Shown here: positions 10,168-19,587 of the stretch, piece after piece
How the letters are laid out: the number at the start of each line of letters is the position of its first letter
Numbering within the stretch: position 1 is the stretch's first letter
Notes under the pieces: generated by a model
Told to the model about the DNA's origin: nothing
Seen by the model: only the letters and a program-made list of their open reading frames with translations
The model's database searches: none
Assembly (NCBI RefSeq): GCF_005405145.1
Contig: NZ_BJDM01000001.1
Location: forward strand, 248,001-312,000
Direction: 5' to 3'
Length of the DNA stretch: 64,000 nucleotides
Origin: Paucilactobacillus kaifaensis
GTDB lineage: Bacteria; Bacillota; Bacilli; Lactobacillales; Lactobacillaceae
Position numbers and translations under genes: made by a program

Positions 10168-11580
10168 CTAAATGCGAACTAGTTTAACAACAACCTCACA
10201 CTTGGGAGTTTGCGGCATCATGTCCACCGGCTGCATGTACTCGACCTTGTAGTCCCTAGTTAGTGTCACTAAATCGCGAGCGAGTGTTGACGGATTACAT
10301 GAAACATAAACGAACTTTTCAGGTCGAGCATTTAAAATACTCTCGATTAACTGCTGATCTAGGCCAGCACGTGGAGGATCAACAACTAAAGCATCAATAA
10401 AGAAACCGTCATCAAGCCATTTTGGTAAGAGTTCTTCTGCAGTACCAACTTCGTAACTTACGTTATCAATGTTGTTTTGTTTGGCGTTGAAATTTGCGTC
10501 ATCGACGGCATCTTTGATAACTTCCATACCACGAACCTGATCAACTTGATCTGCAAGTGTTAATCCAATCGTTCCAATTCCTGCATAGGCGTCAACCAGA
10601 TTGTCAGTTGGATTTAAATCAAGTGCCTTAGCTGTTTCAGCATATAATACCTTAGTTTGGGTTGGATTAAGCTGCAAAAAAGCACGAGCAGATAGACGAA
10701 ATTTTAGATCGCCAATTGTTTCAGTGATTGCTTCTTCTCCGGCCAGATGAACTGTTTGTTCACCCCAGACAAGTGGGGATTCACCTTTATTGATGTTTTG
10801 CATGATTGATGTTACTTCGGGCAACTGTGTACTAATCTGCTCGAGTAATTCGCGTTTGTGAGGTAATTTAGGCGAGTTGGTGATGAAAGTTAGTTGGATC
10901 TCACCAGTTCCTTGTGCAACTCGCACGACAAGTGTTTTGATGATGCCAGAATGGTCTTCTTCATTGTAAATAGGAATTGCCAGGGCTTCAATAATTTTTA
11001 CTACTTGGCGCATCACTTTCATTGTGACTGGAATTTGAACTGCACAGGTAGGTAAGTCAACCAAATCATGGCTACCAGTTTTAAACAAGCCTGCGGCAAC
11101 GTGCCCATCCAATAAACGAACCTGAAATTGGGCTTTATTACGGTATTCAAATGGATTATCCATTCCAATGGTTTGCTTGATTTGATAATGCTTAAATCCC
11201 CGTGGTTGAAATTTTTCCAGGGACTGTTGAATTAAATCGCGTTTGAATTTTAATTGCTGGGAGTACTCGAGGTGTTCAAGTTCAAAGCCACCAACATTAT
11301 TGGCGTATGAATCGCGTGGTTTAATGCGGTATTCGCTAGCTTGACGGATACTATGAATTTTACCTCGTAAAAAATGCGCATTTGACTCAGTAACTTCTAC
11401 GACAACAACTTCTTCGGGAAGTGCATTGGGAACAAAACAGATCTTCCGTTTATAGTAACCGATTCCTTCGCCATTAATTCCGAGGCGTTTGATTGTGAGT
11501 GGAAACCGATCGCCAATATTAACCTCAACTGGTTGATTGTTACTGGTATGCTGATTAAAATTTGTTTGCTTTTTAAACAT
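10168..11580 (-). CDS. 23S rRNA (uracil-C5)-methyltransferase, RlmD/RlmCD family
   Basis: The 470-residue SAM-dependent enzyme methylates uracil C5 in 23S rRNA. A TRAM domain occupies about residues 15-75. The TrmA-like fold has the motif YAGIGTIGLTLA, the catalytic stretch VVDPPRAGLD, and YVSCNPSTLARDL carrying the nucleophile Cys. The iron-sulphur cysteines known from E. coli RumA are missing: the region reads YANNVGGFELEHL. This is common in Gram-positive RlmCD-like proteins as I understand the family. Single-gene unit, divergent from the HxlR gene. Confidence 0.9.
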   Translation of the reverse strand: MFKKQTNFNQHTSNNQPVEVNIGDRFPLTIKRLGINGEGIGYYKRKICFVPNALPEEVVVVEVTESNAHFLRGKIHSIRQASEYRIKPRDSYANNVGGFELEHLEYSQQLKFKRDLIQQSLEKFQPRGFKHYQIKQTIGMDNPFEYRNKAQFQVRLLDGHVAAGLFKTGSHDLVDLPTCAVQIPVTMKVMRQVVKIIEALAIPIYNEEDHSGIIKTLVVRVAQGTGEIQLTFITNSPKLPHKRELLEQISTQLPEVTSIMQNINKGESPLVWGEQTVHLAGEEAITETIGDLKFRLSARAFLQLNPTQTKVLYAETAKALDLNPTDNLVDAYAGIGTIGLTLADQVDQVRGMEVIKDAVDDANFNAKQNNIDNVSYEVGTAEELLPKWLDDGFFIDALVVDPPRAGLDQQLIESILNARPEKFVYVSCNPSTLARDLVTLTRDYKVEYMQPVDMMPQTPKCEVVVKLVRI

Positions 11581-11785
11581 GTGAACGTCCTTTTTTGCGG
11601 TGCTCGAGCTGAGATTGTTTTACCCGGGCTTTTTTGTGATTTACGAAACGTGCTGCACAGACCAGTTTTCTTATACCACGGAAACTAGCCGGCTTACTTA
11701 CACACTTTGAGTGTTTGTTCTCGGCCAAATGACCCTAAGATGGTATAGTATCATAATGTAATGAAATTAGAAAGGCTGAGGGATT

Positions 11786-12190
11786 ATGGATACACAACAA
11801 ATAAGAACCTACAATATCGGCGTTGAAGCCACCATGGCAGTGATTAGCGGTAAATGGAAACCGCTAATCTTATGTCATTTAAACAAAAATGCAATGCGCA
11901 ACGGTGAATTGATTCGTGCAATTCCCAATATCAGTCAAAAAGTTTTAACTCAGCAATTACGAGAATTAGAAACGGATGATATTGTCACACGGCATGTATT
12001 TGCTCAAATTCCGCCACGTGTGGAATATTGTTTGACTGCATATGGCAAAACATTGGTTGAGGTTACCAATGCAATGTGTCACTGGGGCGAAAGATATATT
12101 GATAAGCAACGTTTAGCTGGAAATCAAGTTGATTTACTGGATACAAATAGTAAATATTATCAAAAAAGTAACGAGCTGCAAGCCCAATAA
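11786..12190 (+). CDS. HxlR-family transcriptional regulator
   Basis: The 134-residue winged-helix protein has the family signature: GKWKPLILCHL at the first helix with its conserved Cys, NISQKVLTQQLRELE as recognition helix, and the wing VEYCLTAYG. It lies 126 nt upstream of an MFS pump in the same orientation, so it probably controls that gene. The inducer is not evident. AGAAAGG precedes the ATG. Confidence 0.9.
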   Translation: MDTQQIRTYNIGVEATMAVISGKWKPLILCHLNKNAMRNGELIRAIPNISQKVLTQQLRELETDDIVTRHVFAQIPPRVEYCLTAYGKTLVEVTNAMCHWGERYIDKQRLAGNQVDLLDTNSKYYQKSNELQAQ

Positions 12191-12315
12191 CGATTTAATT
12201 CTTACTTATAAGTAACTAACTCACTTTAAAGTCCGTACTTGTTTACATCAAGATAACCCCTATACTAATAATTCGTTGCTCAATGAATGATGTTTTATAT
12301 TAGGAGGTTATTTAA

Positions 12316-13488
12316 ATGGTAATAATAAAAAGATCAAATGCAACTTTTACGTTATGGTCGTTAGCAATTAGTGCATTTGCAATTGGATCCACAGAGTTTA
12401 TCAGTGTGGGTTTATTGCCGCTATTAGTGCAGAGTTTTCATGTGACACTGAGCGCAGCTAGTTTAACTGTTTCAATGTATGCTTTTGGTGTCATGATTGG
12501 TGCACCTATATTAACGATGTTAACAACTCAATGGAACCGGCACACATTAATGGCTGCCTTAATGTTTGTTTATATTGTGGGAAATCTTATTGCGGCTGGT
12601 GCAACTAGTTTTGTTGTCTTGCTGGTTGGCCGGATTATAGCTGCACTAGTGCATGGTTTATTCATGTCCATTTCAAGTGTTATCGCTGCGGATGTCGTTG
12701 CCCCATCCAAGCGTGCTAGTGCAATTGCGATGATGTTTACGGGCCTGACTGTGGCAACTGTAACTGGGGTACCCTTAGGAACATTTATCGGGCAACATTT
12801 TGGTTGGCGGTTATCATTTTTATTTTTAGCGTCAATTGGACTAATTAGTTTAATTGCTAACTGGATTTTAATTCCACGGGACTTACCAGTTGGCGGTAAG
12901 ATGAAGTTGAGTTCAGTTGGAAAATTAATGACTGATAAAAAGATCCTATTAACTTTATTGCTGACGGTGTTTGGTTATGGGAGTACATTTACAAGCTATA
13001 CCTATATTAGTCCAATTTTAGGCCAGTTGATGCATTTTACTGCTGACAATATTGTTATTATTTTGATTGTTTACGGATTAATGGTTGCTATTGGCAATAC
13101 GATTGGTGGACGGTTGGCAGACTATAACCTCATTAACGCACTAGTATGGATGTTTTCATTGTTAACAATTACGTTATTATTTTTGGGAATCTTTATTCAT
13201 TTAAAGTGGATGGGATTGTTCATGGTAATGCTGCTGGGATTATTTGCGTTTATGAATGTCCCTGGTGAACAGCTACTAATTGTTAAGTTAGCAGAAAAAA
13301 CACATCCACAAGATATCGGCTTGGCTTCAGCACTAAATATTTCAGCATTTAATATTGGAATTATGTTGGGATCTGGTCTCGGTAGTCAGGTAGTTGAAAT
13401 TGGTGGGTTATCTTGGACACCATATGCTGGAGTTGTTATGGGAATTATTGCGGTCATTTTAACCGCAATGTTGAAACGGATTAATTGA
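12316..13488 (+). CDS. MFS transporter, DHA1 drug/sugar efflux type
   Basis: The 390-residue protein has about 12 hydrophobic segments. It begins with TEFISVGLLPLLVQSF, typical of the AraJ/YdhP-like DHA1 group, and shows the motif-C-like TGVPLGTFIGQHFGWR. The start has TAGGAGG at optimal spacing. Downstream lies a strong terminator. Substrate unknown; the HxlR neighbour suggests induction by an electrophile or drug. Confidence 0.87.
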   Translation: MVIIKRSNATFTLWSLAISAFAIGSTEFISVGLLPLLVQSFHVTLSAASLTVSMYAFGVMIGAPILTMLTTQWNRHTLMAALMFVYIVGNLIAAGATSFVVLLVGRIIAALVHGLFMSISSVIAADVVAPSKRASAIAMMFTGLTVATVTGVPLGTFIGQHFGWRLSFLFLASIGLISLIANWILIPRDLPVGGKMKLSSVGKLMTDKKILLTLLLTVFGYGSTFTSYTYISPILGQLMHFTADNIVIILIVYGLMVAIGNTIGGRLADYNLINALVWMFSLLTITLLFLGIFIHLKWMGLFMVMLLGLFAFMNVPGEQLLIVKLAEKTHPQDIGLASALNISAFNIGIMLGSGLGSQVVEIGGLSWTPYAGVVMGIIAVILTAMLKRIN

Positions 13489-13497
13489 ATTTGATGC

Positions 13498-13542
13498 AAA
13501 ATAAAGAGAATGTGCCCATTTTAGGCACATTCTCTTTATTTT
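13498..13542. terminator. terminator after MFS gene
   Basis: The near-perfect stem AAAATAAAGAGAATGTGCC and its complement are separated by a 7-nt loop and flanked by A- and T-rich tails. Confidence 0.85.
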
Positions 13543-13618
13543 GGGTTGAAAATGGATTATTTACTGGTATTTTTCCAAATATACCATGCAAATACATTTT
13601 TTAAGAGTAAGGTACTCT

Positions 13619-14470
13619 TTAGAATTCTGCTGTATCTGGATTAGTTGCCAATCTGCCACAGCCACGGAGTGAATCAATTTTTTGCATATCAGGAATGCTT
13701 AACTCGAAATCGAATAGTTCCGTGTTTTGCTGGATTCGGTCAGCATGAATGGATTTTGGTAGTGGTAGAAAACCATGTTGAAGAGACCAGCGTAAAACAA
13801 TCTGTGCAACGCTATGATTGTATTTCTTTGCTAATTCTTGTAATTCAGGAATTTTAAAGAAATCACCAGTGCCAAGTGGACTGTAAGCTTCATTTAAGAT
13901 ATTGTAAGTGGCATTTGCTCTTTGAACTTCTGGCTGTAGGTCACTAGGGTTGAGATAGTTTTGATTAACTGCTGGTGTCACCGTTGCGCTCTTCATCAAA
14001 GCAGCTAGATGATGAGGCTGAAAGTTTGAAATACCGATGGCACGAGCTTTACCGTCAGCGTAGGCTTCCTCCATTGCTTGCCACGTTTCGGCATTGATTT
14101 CTTCCCAACGATCACGGAATTTAACGGGGTTGGGCCAATGAATTAAGTATAAATCAACGTAATCAGTGCCCAATTTTTGAAGTGAAGTATCGAGGGCTTT
14201 TTTGGTAGCCTCATAGCCATGATCATCATTCCACAGTTTAGTAGTTAAAAAAATATCTTGTCGTGCAACACCACTGTCTTTAATTCCGCGGCCCACACTT
14301 TCTTCGTTACCATACGCAGCAGCTGTATCAATATGACGATAGCCTACGCTTAAAGCAGTTTTGACAGACTTATAAGCGACCTCACCATTTGGCGTTTGCC
14401 AAGTTCCAAAACCAACAATAGGAATTTTAACGCCATTATTCAATGTATAAGTATCAGTAATTTCTTGCAT
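13619..14470 (-). CDS. aldo/keto reductase
   Basis: The 283-residue NADPH-dependent oxidoreductase has the AKR catalytic tetrad: Asp and Tyr in DTAAAYGNEE, Lys in TTKLWND, His in YLIHWP. The cofactor-binding C-terminal part reads LPKSIHADRIQQN. Size and motifs match the 2,5-diketo-gluconate reductase group, and the physiological substrate is unknown. A GGAGGTT ribosome binding site precedes the ATG. Confidence 0.92.
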   Translation of the reverse strand: MQEITDTYTLNNGVKIPIVGFGTWQTPNGEVAYKSVKTALSVGYRHIDTAAAYGNEESVGRGIKDSGVARQDIFLTTKLWNDDHGYEATKKALDTSLQKLGTDYVDLYLIHWPNPVKFRDRWEEINAETWQAMEEAYADGKARAIGISNFQPHHLAALMKSATVTPAVNQNYLNPSDLQPEVQRANATYNILNEAYSPLGTGDFFKIPELQELAKKYNHSVAQIVLRWSLQHGFLPLPKSIHADRIQQNTELFDFELSIPDMQKIDSLRGCGRLATNPDTAEF

Positions 14471-14544
14471 GATTTAACCTCCAAAACAATTTGTCTGTTG
14501 TGTTCAGTGTACCGCAAATGTTTGGATGGAAGAAATAATTTTGA

Positions 14545-15219
14545 TTATATTCGAGACTCAAATGACCATTGTTTTTGTTGGTAAGCCATCTCCCAAAATT
14601 GTAATTCAAACGCGCTACTTTTTAAAAAGGCATTAATCATCTGATTTCGTTCAGTTGCATCAACGACTGAACTCATTTTTTCAACTAAGTTTATCATTGC
14701 ACGGGTGCTGTTGGTAAATTCGTCACCTGCATATCCATCAATGAATTGCTGATAGATTGGCACAGGTGATGATTTTTCCTCTAGCCGTGCTCCAATTTCA
14801 CTGTAGAGCCAGTAGCAAGGTAGCAGTGCAGCAGTCGCTCGTGCTGGAGAACCAGTATTGAGTTCGTAGTACATATGAGTTATATAATTATATGCAGCAG
14901 GGGTGGGTTTGGTGTTTGCTAAATCAGAGTCGGTAATACCGAGTTTAGCAAACATAGCATTTCTAACTAATAGTTCGTCGTTATTATCAAATGTTGCTCC
15001 GGCAAGTAGAATTTTTTTGTCCGCCATGTTTGATAATTTAGCTGCGATTAACTGGTGTAGTGTGGCAAATTCAGTTAAATAATAATTATCCTGCTTGAGA
15101 TAAAACTTGAATTTGGTTATTGGTAAGTTTCCAGCAGTAAGTTCCTGAATAAATGGATGAGTAAAGCTTTTAGACCATAGCGGTTGTGCTAAATGATGCA
15201 ATTTATCAGTAAAGTTCAT
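14545..15219 (-). CDS. tenA: thiaminase II / aminopyrimidine hydrolase TenA
   Basis: This 224-residue helical protein salvages the pyrimidine half of degraded thiamine. The active-site Cys lies in LLPCYWLYSEIG, and YQQFIDGYAGDEF and the C-terminal FELQFWEMAYQQ are family hallmarks. A TPP riboswitch with its terminator lies directly upstream on the same strand, which supports the thiamine role. It works with the thiMDE operon 2 kb away. Confidence 0.95.
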   Translation of the reverse strand: MNFTDKLHHLAQPLWSKSFTHPFIQELTAGNLPITKFKFYLKQDNYYLTEFATLHQLIAAKLSNMADKKILLAGATFDNNDELLVRNAMFAKLGITDSDLANTKPTPAAYNYITHMYYELNTGSPARATAALLPCYWLYSEIGARLEEKSSPVPIYQQFIDGYAGDEFTNSTRAMINLVEKMSSVVDATERNQMINAFLKSSAFELQFWEMAYQQKQWSFESRI

Positions 15220-15240
15220 TTTGTTTTCCCTTTCTCTAAA

Positions 15241-15376
15241 TGGTAAAAACTACCTTTTTTCTGCGGCCACAGAAAAAAGGTAGTAGTTAATATAACGTCT
15301 TCCTTCGTCAGTGCAAACTGCTGCAGGTTCAATGGGTATTATCTCAGCCAAATGGCACCCCAGACAATGCTGTGCC
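15241..15376 (-). promoter_or_regulatory. TPP riboswitch (THI box) of tenA with terminator
   Basis: Read on the minus strand, GGGGTGCC, GGCTGAGAT, CCCATTGAACCTG and a GAAGGAAG end give the conserved TPP aptamer. A terminator stem (CTACCTTTTTTCTG with its complement, then TTTTT) follows just before the gene. Confidence 0.93.
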
Positions 15377-15514
15377 ACAAATAATATGCATGACACAATT
15401 AATTTATTTAGCTCAACCATATTTCATTTTTTAAATGGTGTCAATCTTCTTTTATAATTGCCTTTTGATAACTGAATAGGCTATGATGATGCTAATAAAT
15501 TGGGAGGTAGTAAA

Positions 15515-16162
15515 ATGGCTATTTTAGACCTACAACATGTTGGCTACCAAGTGCGTAATCAACAAATTTTAGCTGATATTAATTTGACGGTTGAAGAAGA
15601 TGATTATTTAACGATTACAGGGCCATCCGGTGGGGGTAAAAGTACGTTGTTAAAAATTATTGCTACGATGATTTCGGCAACCGCGGGCGATATTTTTTAT
15701 CAAGGTAAGAATTTGAATCAATATGATCCAATCTTGTATCGGCGGGAAGTTTCATACTGTTTCCAACAACCAACTTTGTTTGGTAATGATGTACTCGAAA
15801 ACCTTAGTTTTCCGGCCAAAATTAGACGAACTGATTTTGATAAAGCTCGAGCAATTCAACTAATGCAATACGTTAAGTTGGATGAAAAAATGCTGACGCA
15901 GCCAATTAAGGAATTATCTGGTGGTGAAAAACAACGGGTGGCACTAATTCGAAATTTGATGTATTTACCTAAAATTCTTCTATTAGATGAAATTACAACA
16001 GGGCTGGATGCTGCTAACAAAGCTATTGTGTGGGAATTGATTGAACGACTAAAAGGCGACAGCGGGGTCACGTTGATTGCTGTCACACATGATGAACAAG
16101 AAATTTTAGCTGCCAAACATTTAGCCCAGGTTGAAAATGGGAAATTGGAGGTGCAAAGATGA
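15515..16162 (+). CDS. ABC transporter ATP-binding protein, FetA-like
   Basis: The 215-residue ATPase has Walker A GPSGGGKST, signature LSGGEKQR, Walker B ILLLDEITTGLD and switch His in AVTHD. It overlaps the permease gene by 4 nt (ATGA), and the permease is of the UPF0014/FetB type, so the pair likely exports iron or another metal. ATG 15515 was chosen because GGGAGG is placed correctly; an upstream ATG at 15500 is inside that site. Confidence 0.88.
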   Translation: MAILDLQHVGYQVRNQQILADINLTVEEDDYLTITGPSGGGKSTLLKIIATMISATAGDIFYQGKNLNQYDPILYRREVSYCFQQPTLFGNDVLENLSFPAKIRRTDFDKARAIQLMQYVKLDEKMLTQPIKELSGGEKQRVALIRNLMYLPKILLLDEITTGLDAANKAIVWELIERLKGDSGVTLIAVTHDEQEILAAKHLAQVENGKLEVQR

Positions 16163-16914
16163 GTCTTGATATTAGTAACTTATCATTAGTTTTAGTAACA
16201 GCACTAGTTTTCATTGCTCTATGGATTGGCTATCGAGAACAGCTTGGGATTGATAAAGATATTGTGATTGGTGTCATTCGGGCCGTGATTCAGTTAACAA
16301 TTGTTGGTTATGTACTTAAGTACATTTTTCATTTAAATAATATTCTGCTGACGCTGCTACTAATTTTAATAATTATTTTCAATGCTGCGGATAACGCGAG
16401 AAAACGTAGTAATGGTATTAGAGGAGCATTCTATATTTCATTTGTGGCAATTTTAAGTAGTACTGTTGTTGTTTTGGGAGTATTAGTGGCCAGTGGTGCA
16501 ATTAAAATGATTCCATCTCAAATCATTCCAATTTCAGGGATGGTTGCTAGTAATTCAATGGTTGCGATTGGATTATGTTATCGTAATATGAATGCGATGT
16601 TTAGAGATCAAAGACAGCAGGTATTGGAACGATTAGCACTTGGTGCGGATATTAAAAATGCATCCAAAGGCATTTTACGTGAAACAATTAAAACGGGAAT
16701 GTCACCAACCATTGACTCAGCCAAAACAGTTGGACTAGTTAGTTTACCAGGAATGATGTCTGGACTAATCATTGCCGGGGTCGATCCGGTTAACGCAATT
16801 AAATACCAAATCATGGTGACCTTCATGATGCTAGCAACAACGTCGTTAGGGTCAGTAATTGCATGTTATATGATTTATCGAAAGTTTTACAATGATAGGA
16901 TGCAATTAAAATAG
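16159..16914 (+). CDS. FetB-like (UPF0014) ABC permease
   Basis: The 251-residue membrane protein has about 7 hydrophobic segments and the family marks RAVIQLTIVGYVLKYIF, ISGMVASNSMVAIGL and VSLPGMMSGLIIAGVDP. It forms the membrane part of the FetAB-like exporter. The stop TAG is fused to the short repeat element C. Confidence 0.9.
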   Translation: MSLDISNLSLVLVTALVFIALWIGYREQLGIDKDIVIGVIRAVIQLTIVGYVLKYIFHLNNILLTLLLILIIIFNAADNARKRSNGIRGAFYISFVAILSSTVVVLGVLVASGAIKMIPSQIIPISGMVASNSMVAIGLCYRNMNAMFRDQRQQVLERLALGADIKNASKGILRETIKTGMSPTIDSAKTVGLVSLPGMMSGLIIAGVDPVNAIKYQIMVTFMMLATTSLGSVIACYMIYRKFYNDRMQLK

Positions 16915-16953
16915 AGCGCGGAACGAATCGGTTTGATGGCGTGGAGCACGTTT
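16913..16953 (+). repeat. short relic of the long-hairpin element family (C)
   Basis: The 41-nt unit has the family ends AGAGCGCGGAACGA and GTGGAGCACGTTT around a minimal middle. It starts on the fetB-like stop codon. It looks like a version with the central hairpin deleted. Confidence 0.6.
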
Positions 16954-16988
16954 ATACTACCAAAAAACAACTTAACTCTACCCAAAAA

Positions 16989-17017
16989 TTGTCATTCCAA
17001 AATTTATCAGGTATGAT
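16989..17017 (+). promoter_or_regulatory. promoter of thi operon
   Basis: TTGTCA and TATGAT are separated by 17 nt. The predicted start lies about 20 nt before the TPP aptamer. Confidence 0.7.
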
Positions 17018-17042
17018 GAACATAACAACTAAATAAATTTAA

Positions 17043-17168
17043 CACTAGGGGTGTTCGAAGAAGAACTGAGATACGTTTGTGCAACGTGATCCCTTGGAAC
17101 CTGTAAGTTCAAACTTGCGTAGGAAAGTGTATCAATGGGCTACTATTCTAGGCAATAGTAGCCCTTTA
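17043..17168 (+). promoter_or_regulatory. TPP riboswitch of thiMDE with terminator
   Basis: The core AGGGGTGTT, ACTGAGATA, GATCCCTTGGAACCTG and GCGTAGGAAAGTG is present in order. A GGGCTACTATT/AATAGTAGCCC stem with TTT follows at 17137-17168. Confidence 0.95.
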
Positions 17169-17203
17169 TCGTCTAGTGTTAATAATTAATGGAGGATCAG
17201 TTC

Positions 17204-18007
17204 ATGCAATTAGAATTACTAGATCAGTTACGCCAAGAAAATCCAATTGTCTTTAATATCTCTAATTTTGTGACGGTGCAAGATGTTGCCAATGGAATTA
17301 ACTCAATCGGAGCCTCGCCAATTATGTCTGAAGAAGTTAAGGAAGCAGAAGAACTGGTTCAAATGAGTGCTGCAGTAGCGCTTAATTTAGGTGCCTTTAC
17401 GACACAACAGATTCAGCAGATTAGGACGGTTGGCCAGCTAGCTAATCAATATCAAAAACCATTAATATTAGATCCAGTAGCGGTTGGCGCTGTTAAGTAT
17501 CGACAAAATGTGGTGACGGGATTATTAAACGACTTTCAAGCAGATATTATTCGAGGTAATGCTGGCGAAATTGCTGCATTGGCAGGAGTGGACTGGCATG
17601 CGAAGGGAATTGATGCGGGCAGTGGCGAATATGATATAGCTTCAATTGCAAAGCTGTGTGCACAAAAGCAGCAATGTGTTGTTATTTTGAGCGGCCCCAT
17701 TGATGTCATCTCAGATGGCAAGCAAGTTGTTAAAATCAGTAACGGTACGCCACTGTTTCAGTTACATGTTGGTTCAGGTGATATGCTTACCAGTATTGTT
17801 GGTGCATTTGCAGCAGTTAGTACGGACTATTTTGAAGTAGCACAAAGTGCATGTGCTGTCTTTGCGACAACCGGGCAACTGGTGGCCAAACATTTAAATG
17901 AGGAGTTGCCAGGGAGTTTTGCCGTTAAATTACTGGATAAATTGCATTTGATCACGGTTGAACAGATCCAACAAAGTTTGCAGATGGAGGTAATAAATAA
18001 TGACTGA
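17204..18007 (+). CDS. thiM: hydroxyethylthiazole kinase
   Basis: The 267-residue ribokinase-fold kinase phosphorylates the thiazole alcohol for thiamine salvage. Marks are NISNFVTVQDVANGI near the N-terminus, LDPVAVGA, RGNAGEI and the C-terminal catalytic HVGSGDMLTSIVGAF; here the usual GTGC becomes GSGD. ATG 17204 is 8 nt after GGAGG. The stop overlaps thiD by 8 nt. Confidence 0.94.
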   Translation: MQLELLDQLRQENPIVFNISNFVTVQDVANGINSIGASPIMSEEVKEAEELVQMSAAVALNLGAFTTQQIQQIRTVGQLANQYQKPLILDPVAVGAVKYRQNVVTGLLNDFQADIIRGNAGEIAALAGVDWHAKGIDAGSGEYDIASIAKLCAQKQQCVVILSGPIDVISDGKQVVKISNGTPLFQLHVGSGDMLTSIVGAFAAVSTDYFEVAQSACAVFATTGQLVAKHLNEELPGSFAVKLLDKLHLITVEQIQQSLQMEVINND

Positions 18008-18824
18008 ACAATTCCCACAGGCATTGTCGATAGCTGGTTCTGATAGCGGTGGTGGTGCCGGTATGCAAGCTGATTTAAAGACGATTCAAGAACGACATGT
18101 TTTTGCGACGACTGTATTAGTTGCAATTACGGCACAAAACACGTTGGGTGTTAGTGACGCGTTACCATTACCTACCAAAATTATTAATGAACAATTTGCA
18201 GCGTTGAACGAAGATTTACAAATAAAGGCTTGTAAAACGGGGATGTTAGCTGATGTTACTAGGGTCCGAGCTGTGGTTACGAATCTTAAAAAATATAATT
18301 TTGGCCCCTTAACAGTTGATCCAGTAATGATTGCTAAGGGCGGTGCGTCACTGTTGAGTGAAGATGCAGTGGAGGTAGTTCGTGATGAGTTATTACCGCT
18401 AGCAACGATTGTGACACCTAATTTACCAGAGGCTGAGAAGCTGACCGGAGAATCAATTAAAACAACTGAAGATATGCAGGTAGTAGCAAAAAAATTGCAG
18501 AAAATGGGTGTTAACAACGTGATGATCAAAGGGGGACACTTCAATAACGATGATCAAAGCCGCGATTTTGTGTTGCTAGAAAATGGCCAATCATTCTGGT
18601 TGAGTGCACCACGAGTTGAGACAGTGAATACACATGGTACTGGTGATACATTATCTGCCTGTATTACCGCTGAATTGGCTAAGGGAAAGTCAGTTGAACA
18701 AGCAATTCGAATTGGAAAGCAGTTTGTTGATGCAACCATTCGTGATGGGATCAAAGTAGGTCATGGGCATGGACCGTTGAACCATTGGGCATATCGAAAG
18801 GTTGAAGTTGATGATGAAATTTAA
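18000..18824 (+). CDS. thiD: hydroxymethylpyrimidine (phosphate) kinase
   Basis: The 274-residue kinase makes HMP-PP for thiamine synthesis. Marks are AGSDSGGGAGMQADLKT at the substrate site, VDPVMIAKGG, TPNLPEAEKLTG and the anion-hole/catalytic HGTGDTLSA. Coupled to thiM upstream; thiE follows with a slight overlap. Confidence 0.95.
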   Translation: MTEQFPQALSIAGSDSGGGAGMQADLKTIQERHVFATTVLVAITAQNTLGVSDALPLPTKIINEQFAALNEDLQIKACKTGMLADVTRVRAVVTNLKKYNFGPLTVDPVMIAKGGASLLSEDAVEVVRDELLPLATIVTPNLPEAEKLTGESIKTTEDMQVVAKKLQKMGVNNVMIKGGHFNNDDQSRDFVLLENGQSFWLSAPRVETVNTHGTGDTLSACITAELAKGKSVEQAIRIGKQFVDATIRDGIKVGHGHGPLNHWAYRKVEVDDEI

Positions 18825-19455
18825 GGCGGAAATGCTACAGGTATATTTGATTGCAGGGACACAAGATGTTGCCGAGCCTGATCAGTTTTTATGGAAAATT
18901 GAGACGGCATTTAAAGCTGGTGTGACTGCGTTTCAGTTGCGTGAGAAAGGTAAATCTCAGTTAAATGAAGGGCAGAAATTTGAGCTAGCTAGTCGCTGCC
19001 GAAAATTGACTAGCAAGTATAGAATTCCATTTATTATTGACGATGATTATCAATTAGCTGATCGAGTACAGGCAGATGGTGTGCATGTGGGACAAAAAGA
19101 CCAGAAAATTGAGACGGTAATTAAAGTAGTCGGCAATCGGATGATGATAGGTTATTCATGTAATACTGAAACAGAAATTAACCGAGCAAACCAATTAGAA
19201 ATTGACTATGTTGGCAGTGGGCCAGTATTTCCAACACAATCAAAAGATGACGCAGATCCTGCAATTGGATTGAGTGGATTACAAAAACTGGTGTCTGTCA
19301 GTAACTATCCAGTTGTAGCTGTGGGTGGTATTACAGAAGATAATGTTAATGAGGTGCTTAAAACTGGCGTCGCAGGTATTTCTGGAATTTCATTGATTAT
19401 GCAAAGTAGAAATATTGGTGCTACGGTTAGTGAGCTAGCTGGGTTATATCATTAA
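18814..19455 (+). CDS. thiE: thiamine-phosphate synthase
   Basis: The 213-residue TIM-barrel enzyme couples HMP-PP and thiazole phosphate. Marks are QLREKG, IDDDYQLADRVQADGVHVG, SCNTETEINRA, DYVGSGPVFPTQSK and VAVGGI. Several in-frame starts exist at 18802 (TTG), 18811 and 18814; 18814 gives the usual N-terminus MKFKAEMLQVYL. With thiM and thiD it forms a salvage-only route; no de novo genes are in the window. Confidence 0.93.
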   Translation: MKFKAEMLQVYLIAGTQDVAEPDQFLWKIETAFKAGVTAFQLREKGKSQLNEGQKFELASRCRKLTSKYRIPFIIDDDYQLADRVQADGVHVGQKDQKIETVIKVVGNRMMIGYSCNTETEINRANQLEIDYVGSGPVFPTQSKDDADPAIGLSGLQKLVSVSNYPVVAVGGITEDNVNEVLKTGVAGISGISLIMQSRNIGATVSELAGLYH

Positions 19456-19510
19456 AGTTTTGCGATTTCATATTAGTTATGAGACGTGTCAATTAGCACA
19501 GATATCTAGA

Positions 19511-19567
19511 TGTAAAAAAAGCAATTAATAAATTCGTAAGAAGAATTTATTAATTGCGTTTTTTATT
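19511..19567. terminator. bidirectional terminator between thiE and ABC exporter
   Basis: The stem GCAATTAATAAATTC with its complement is flanked by an A-run and a T-run, serving both converging units. Confidence 0.85.
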
Positions 19568-19587
19568 TACTAGTGCTTGATACCATT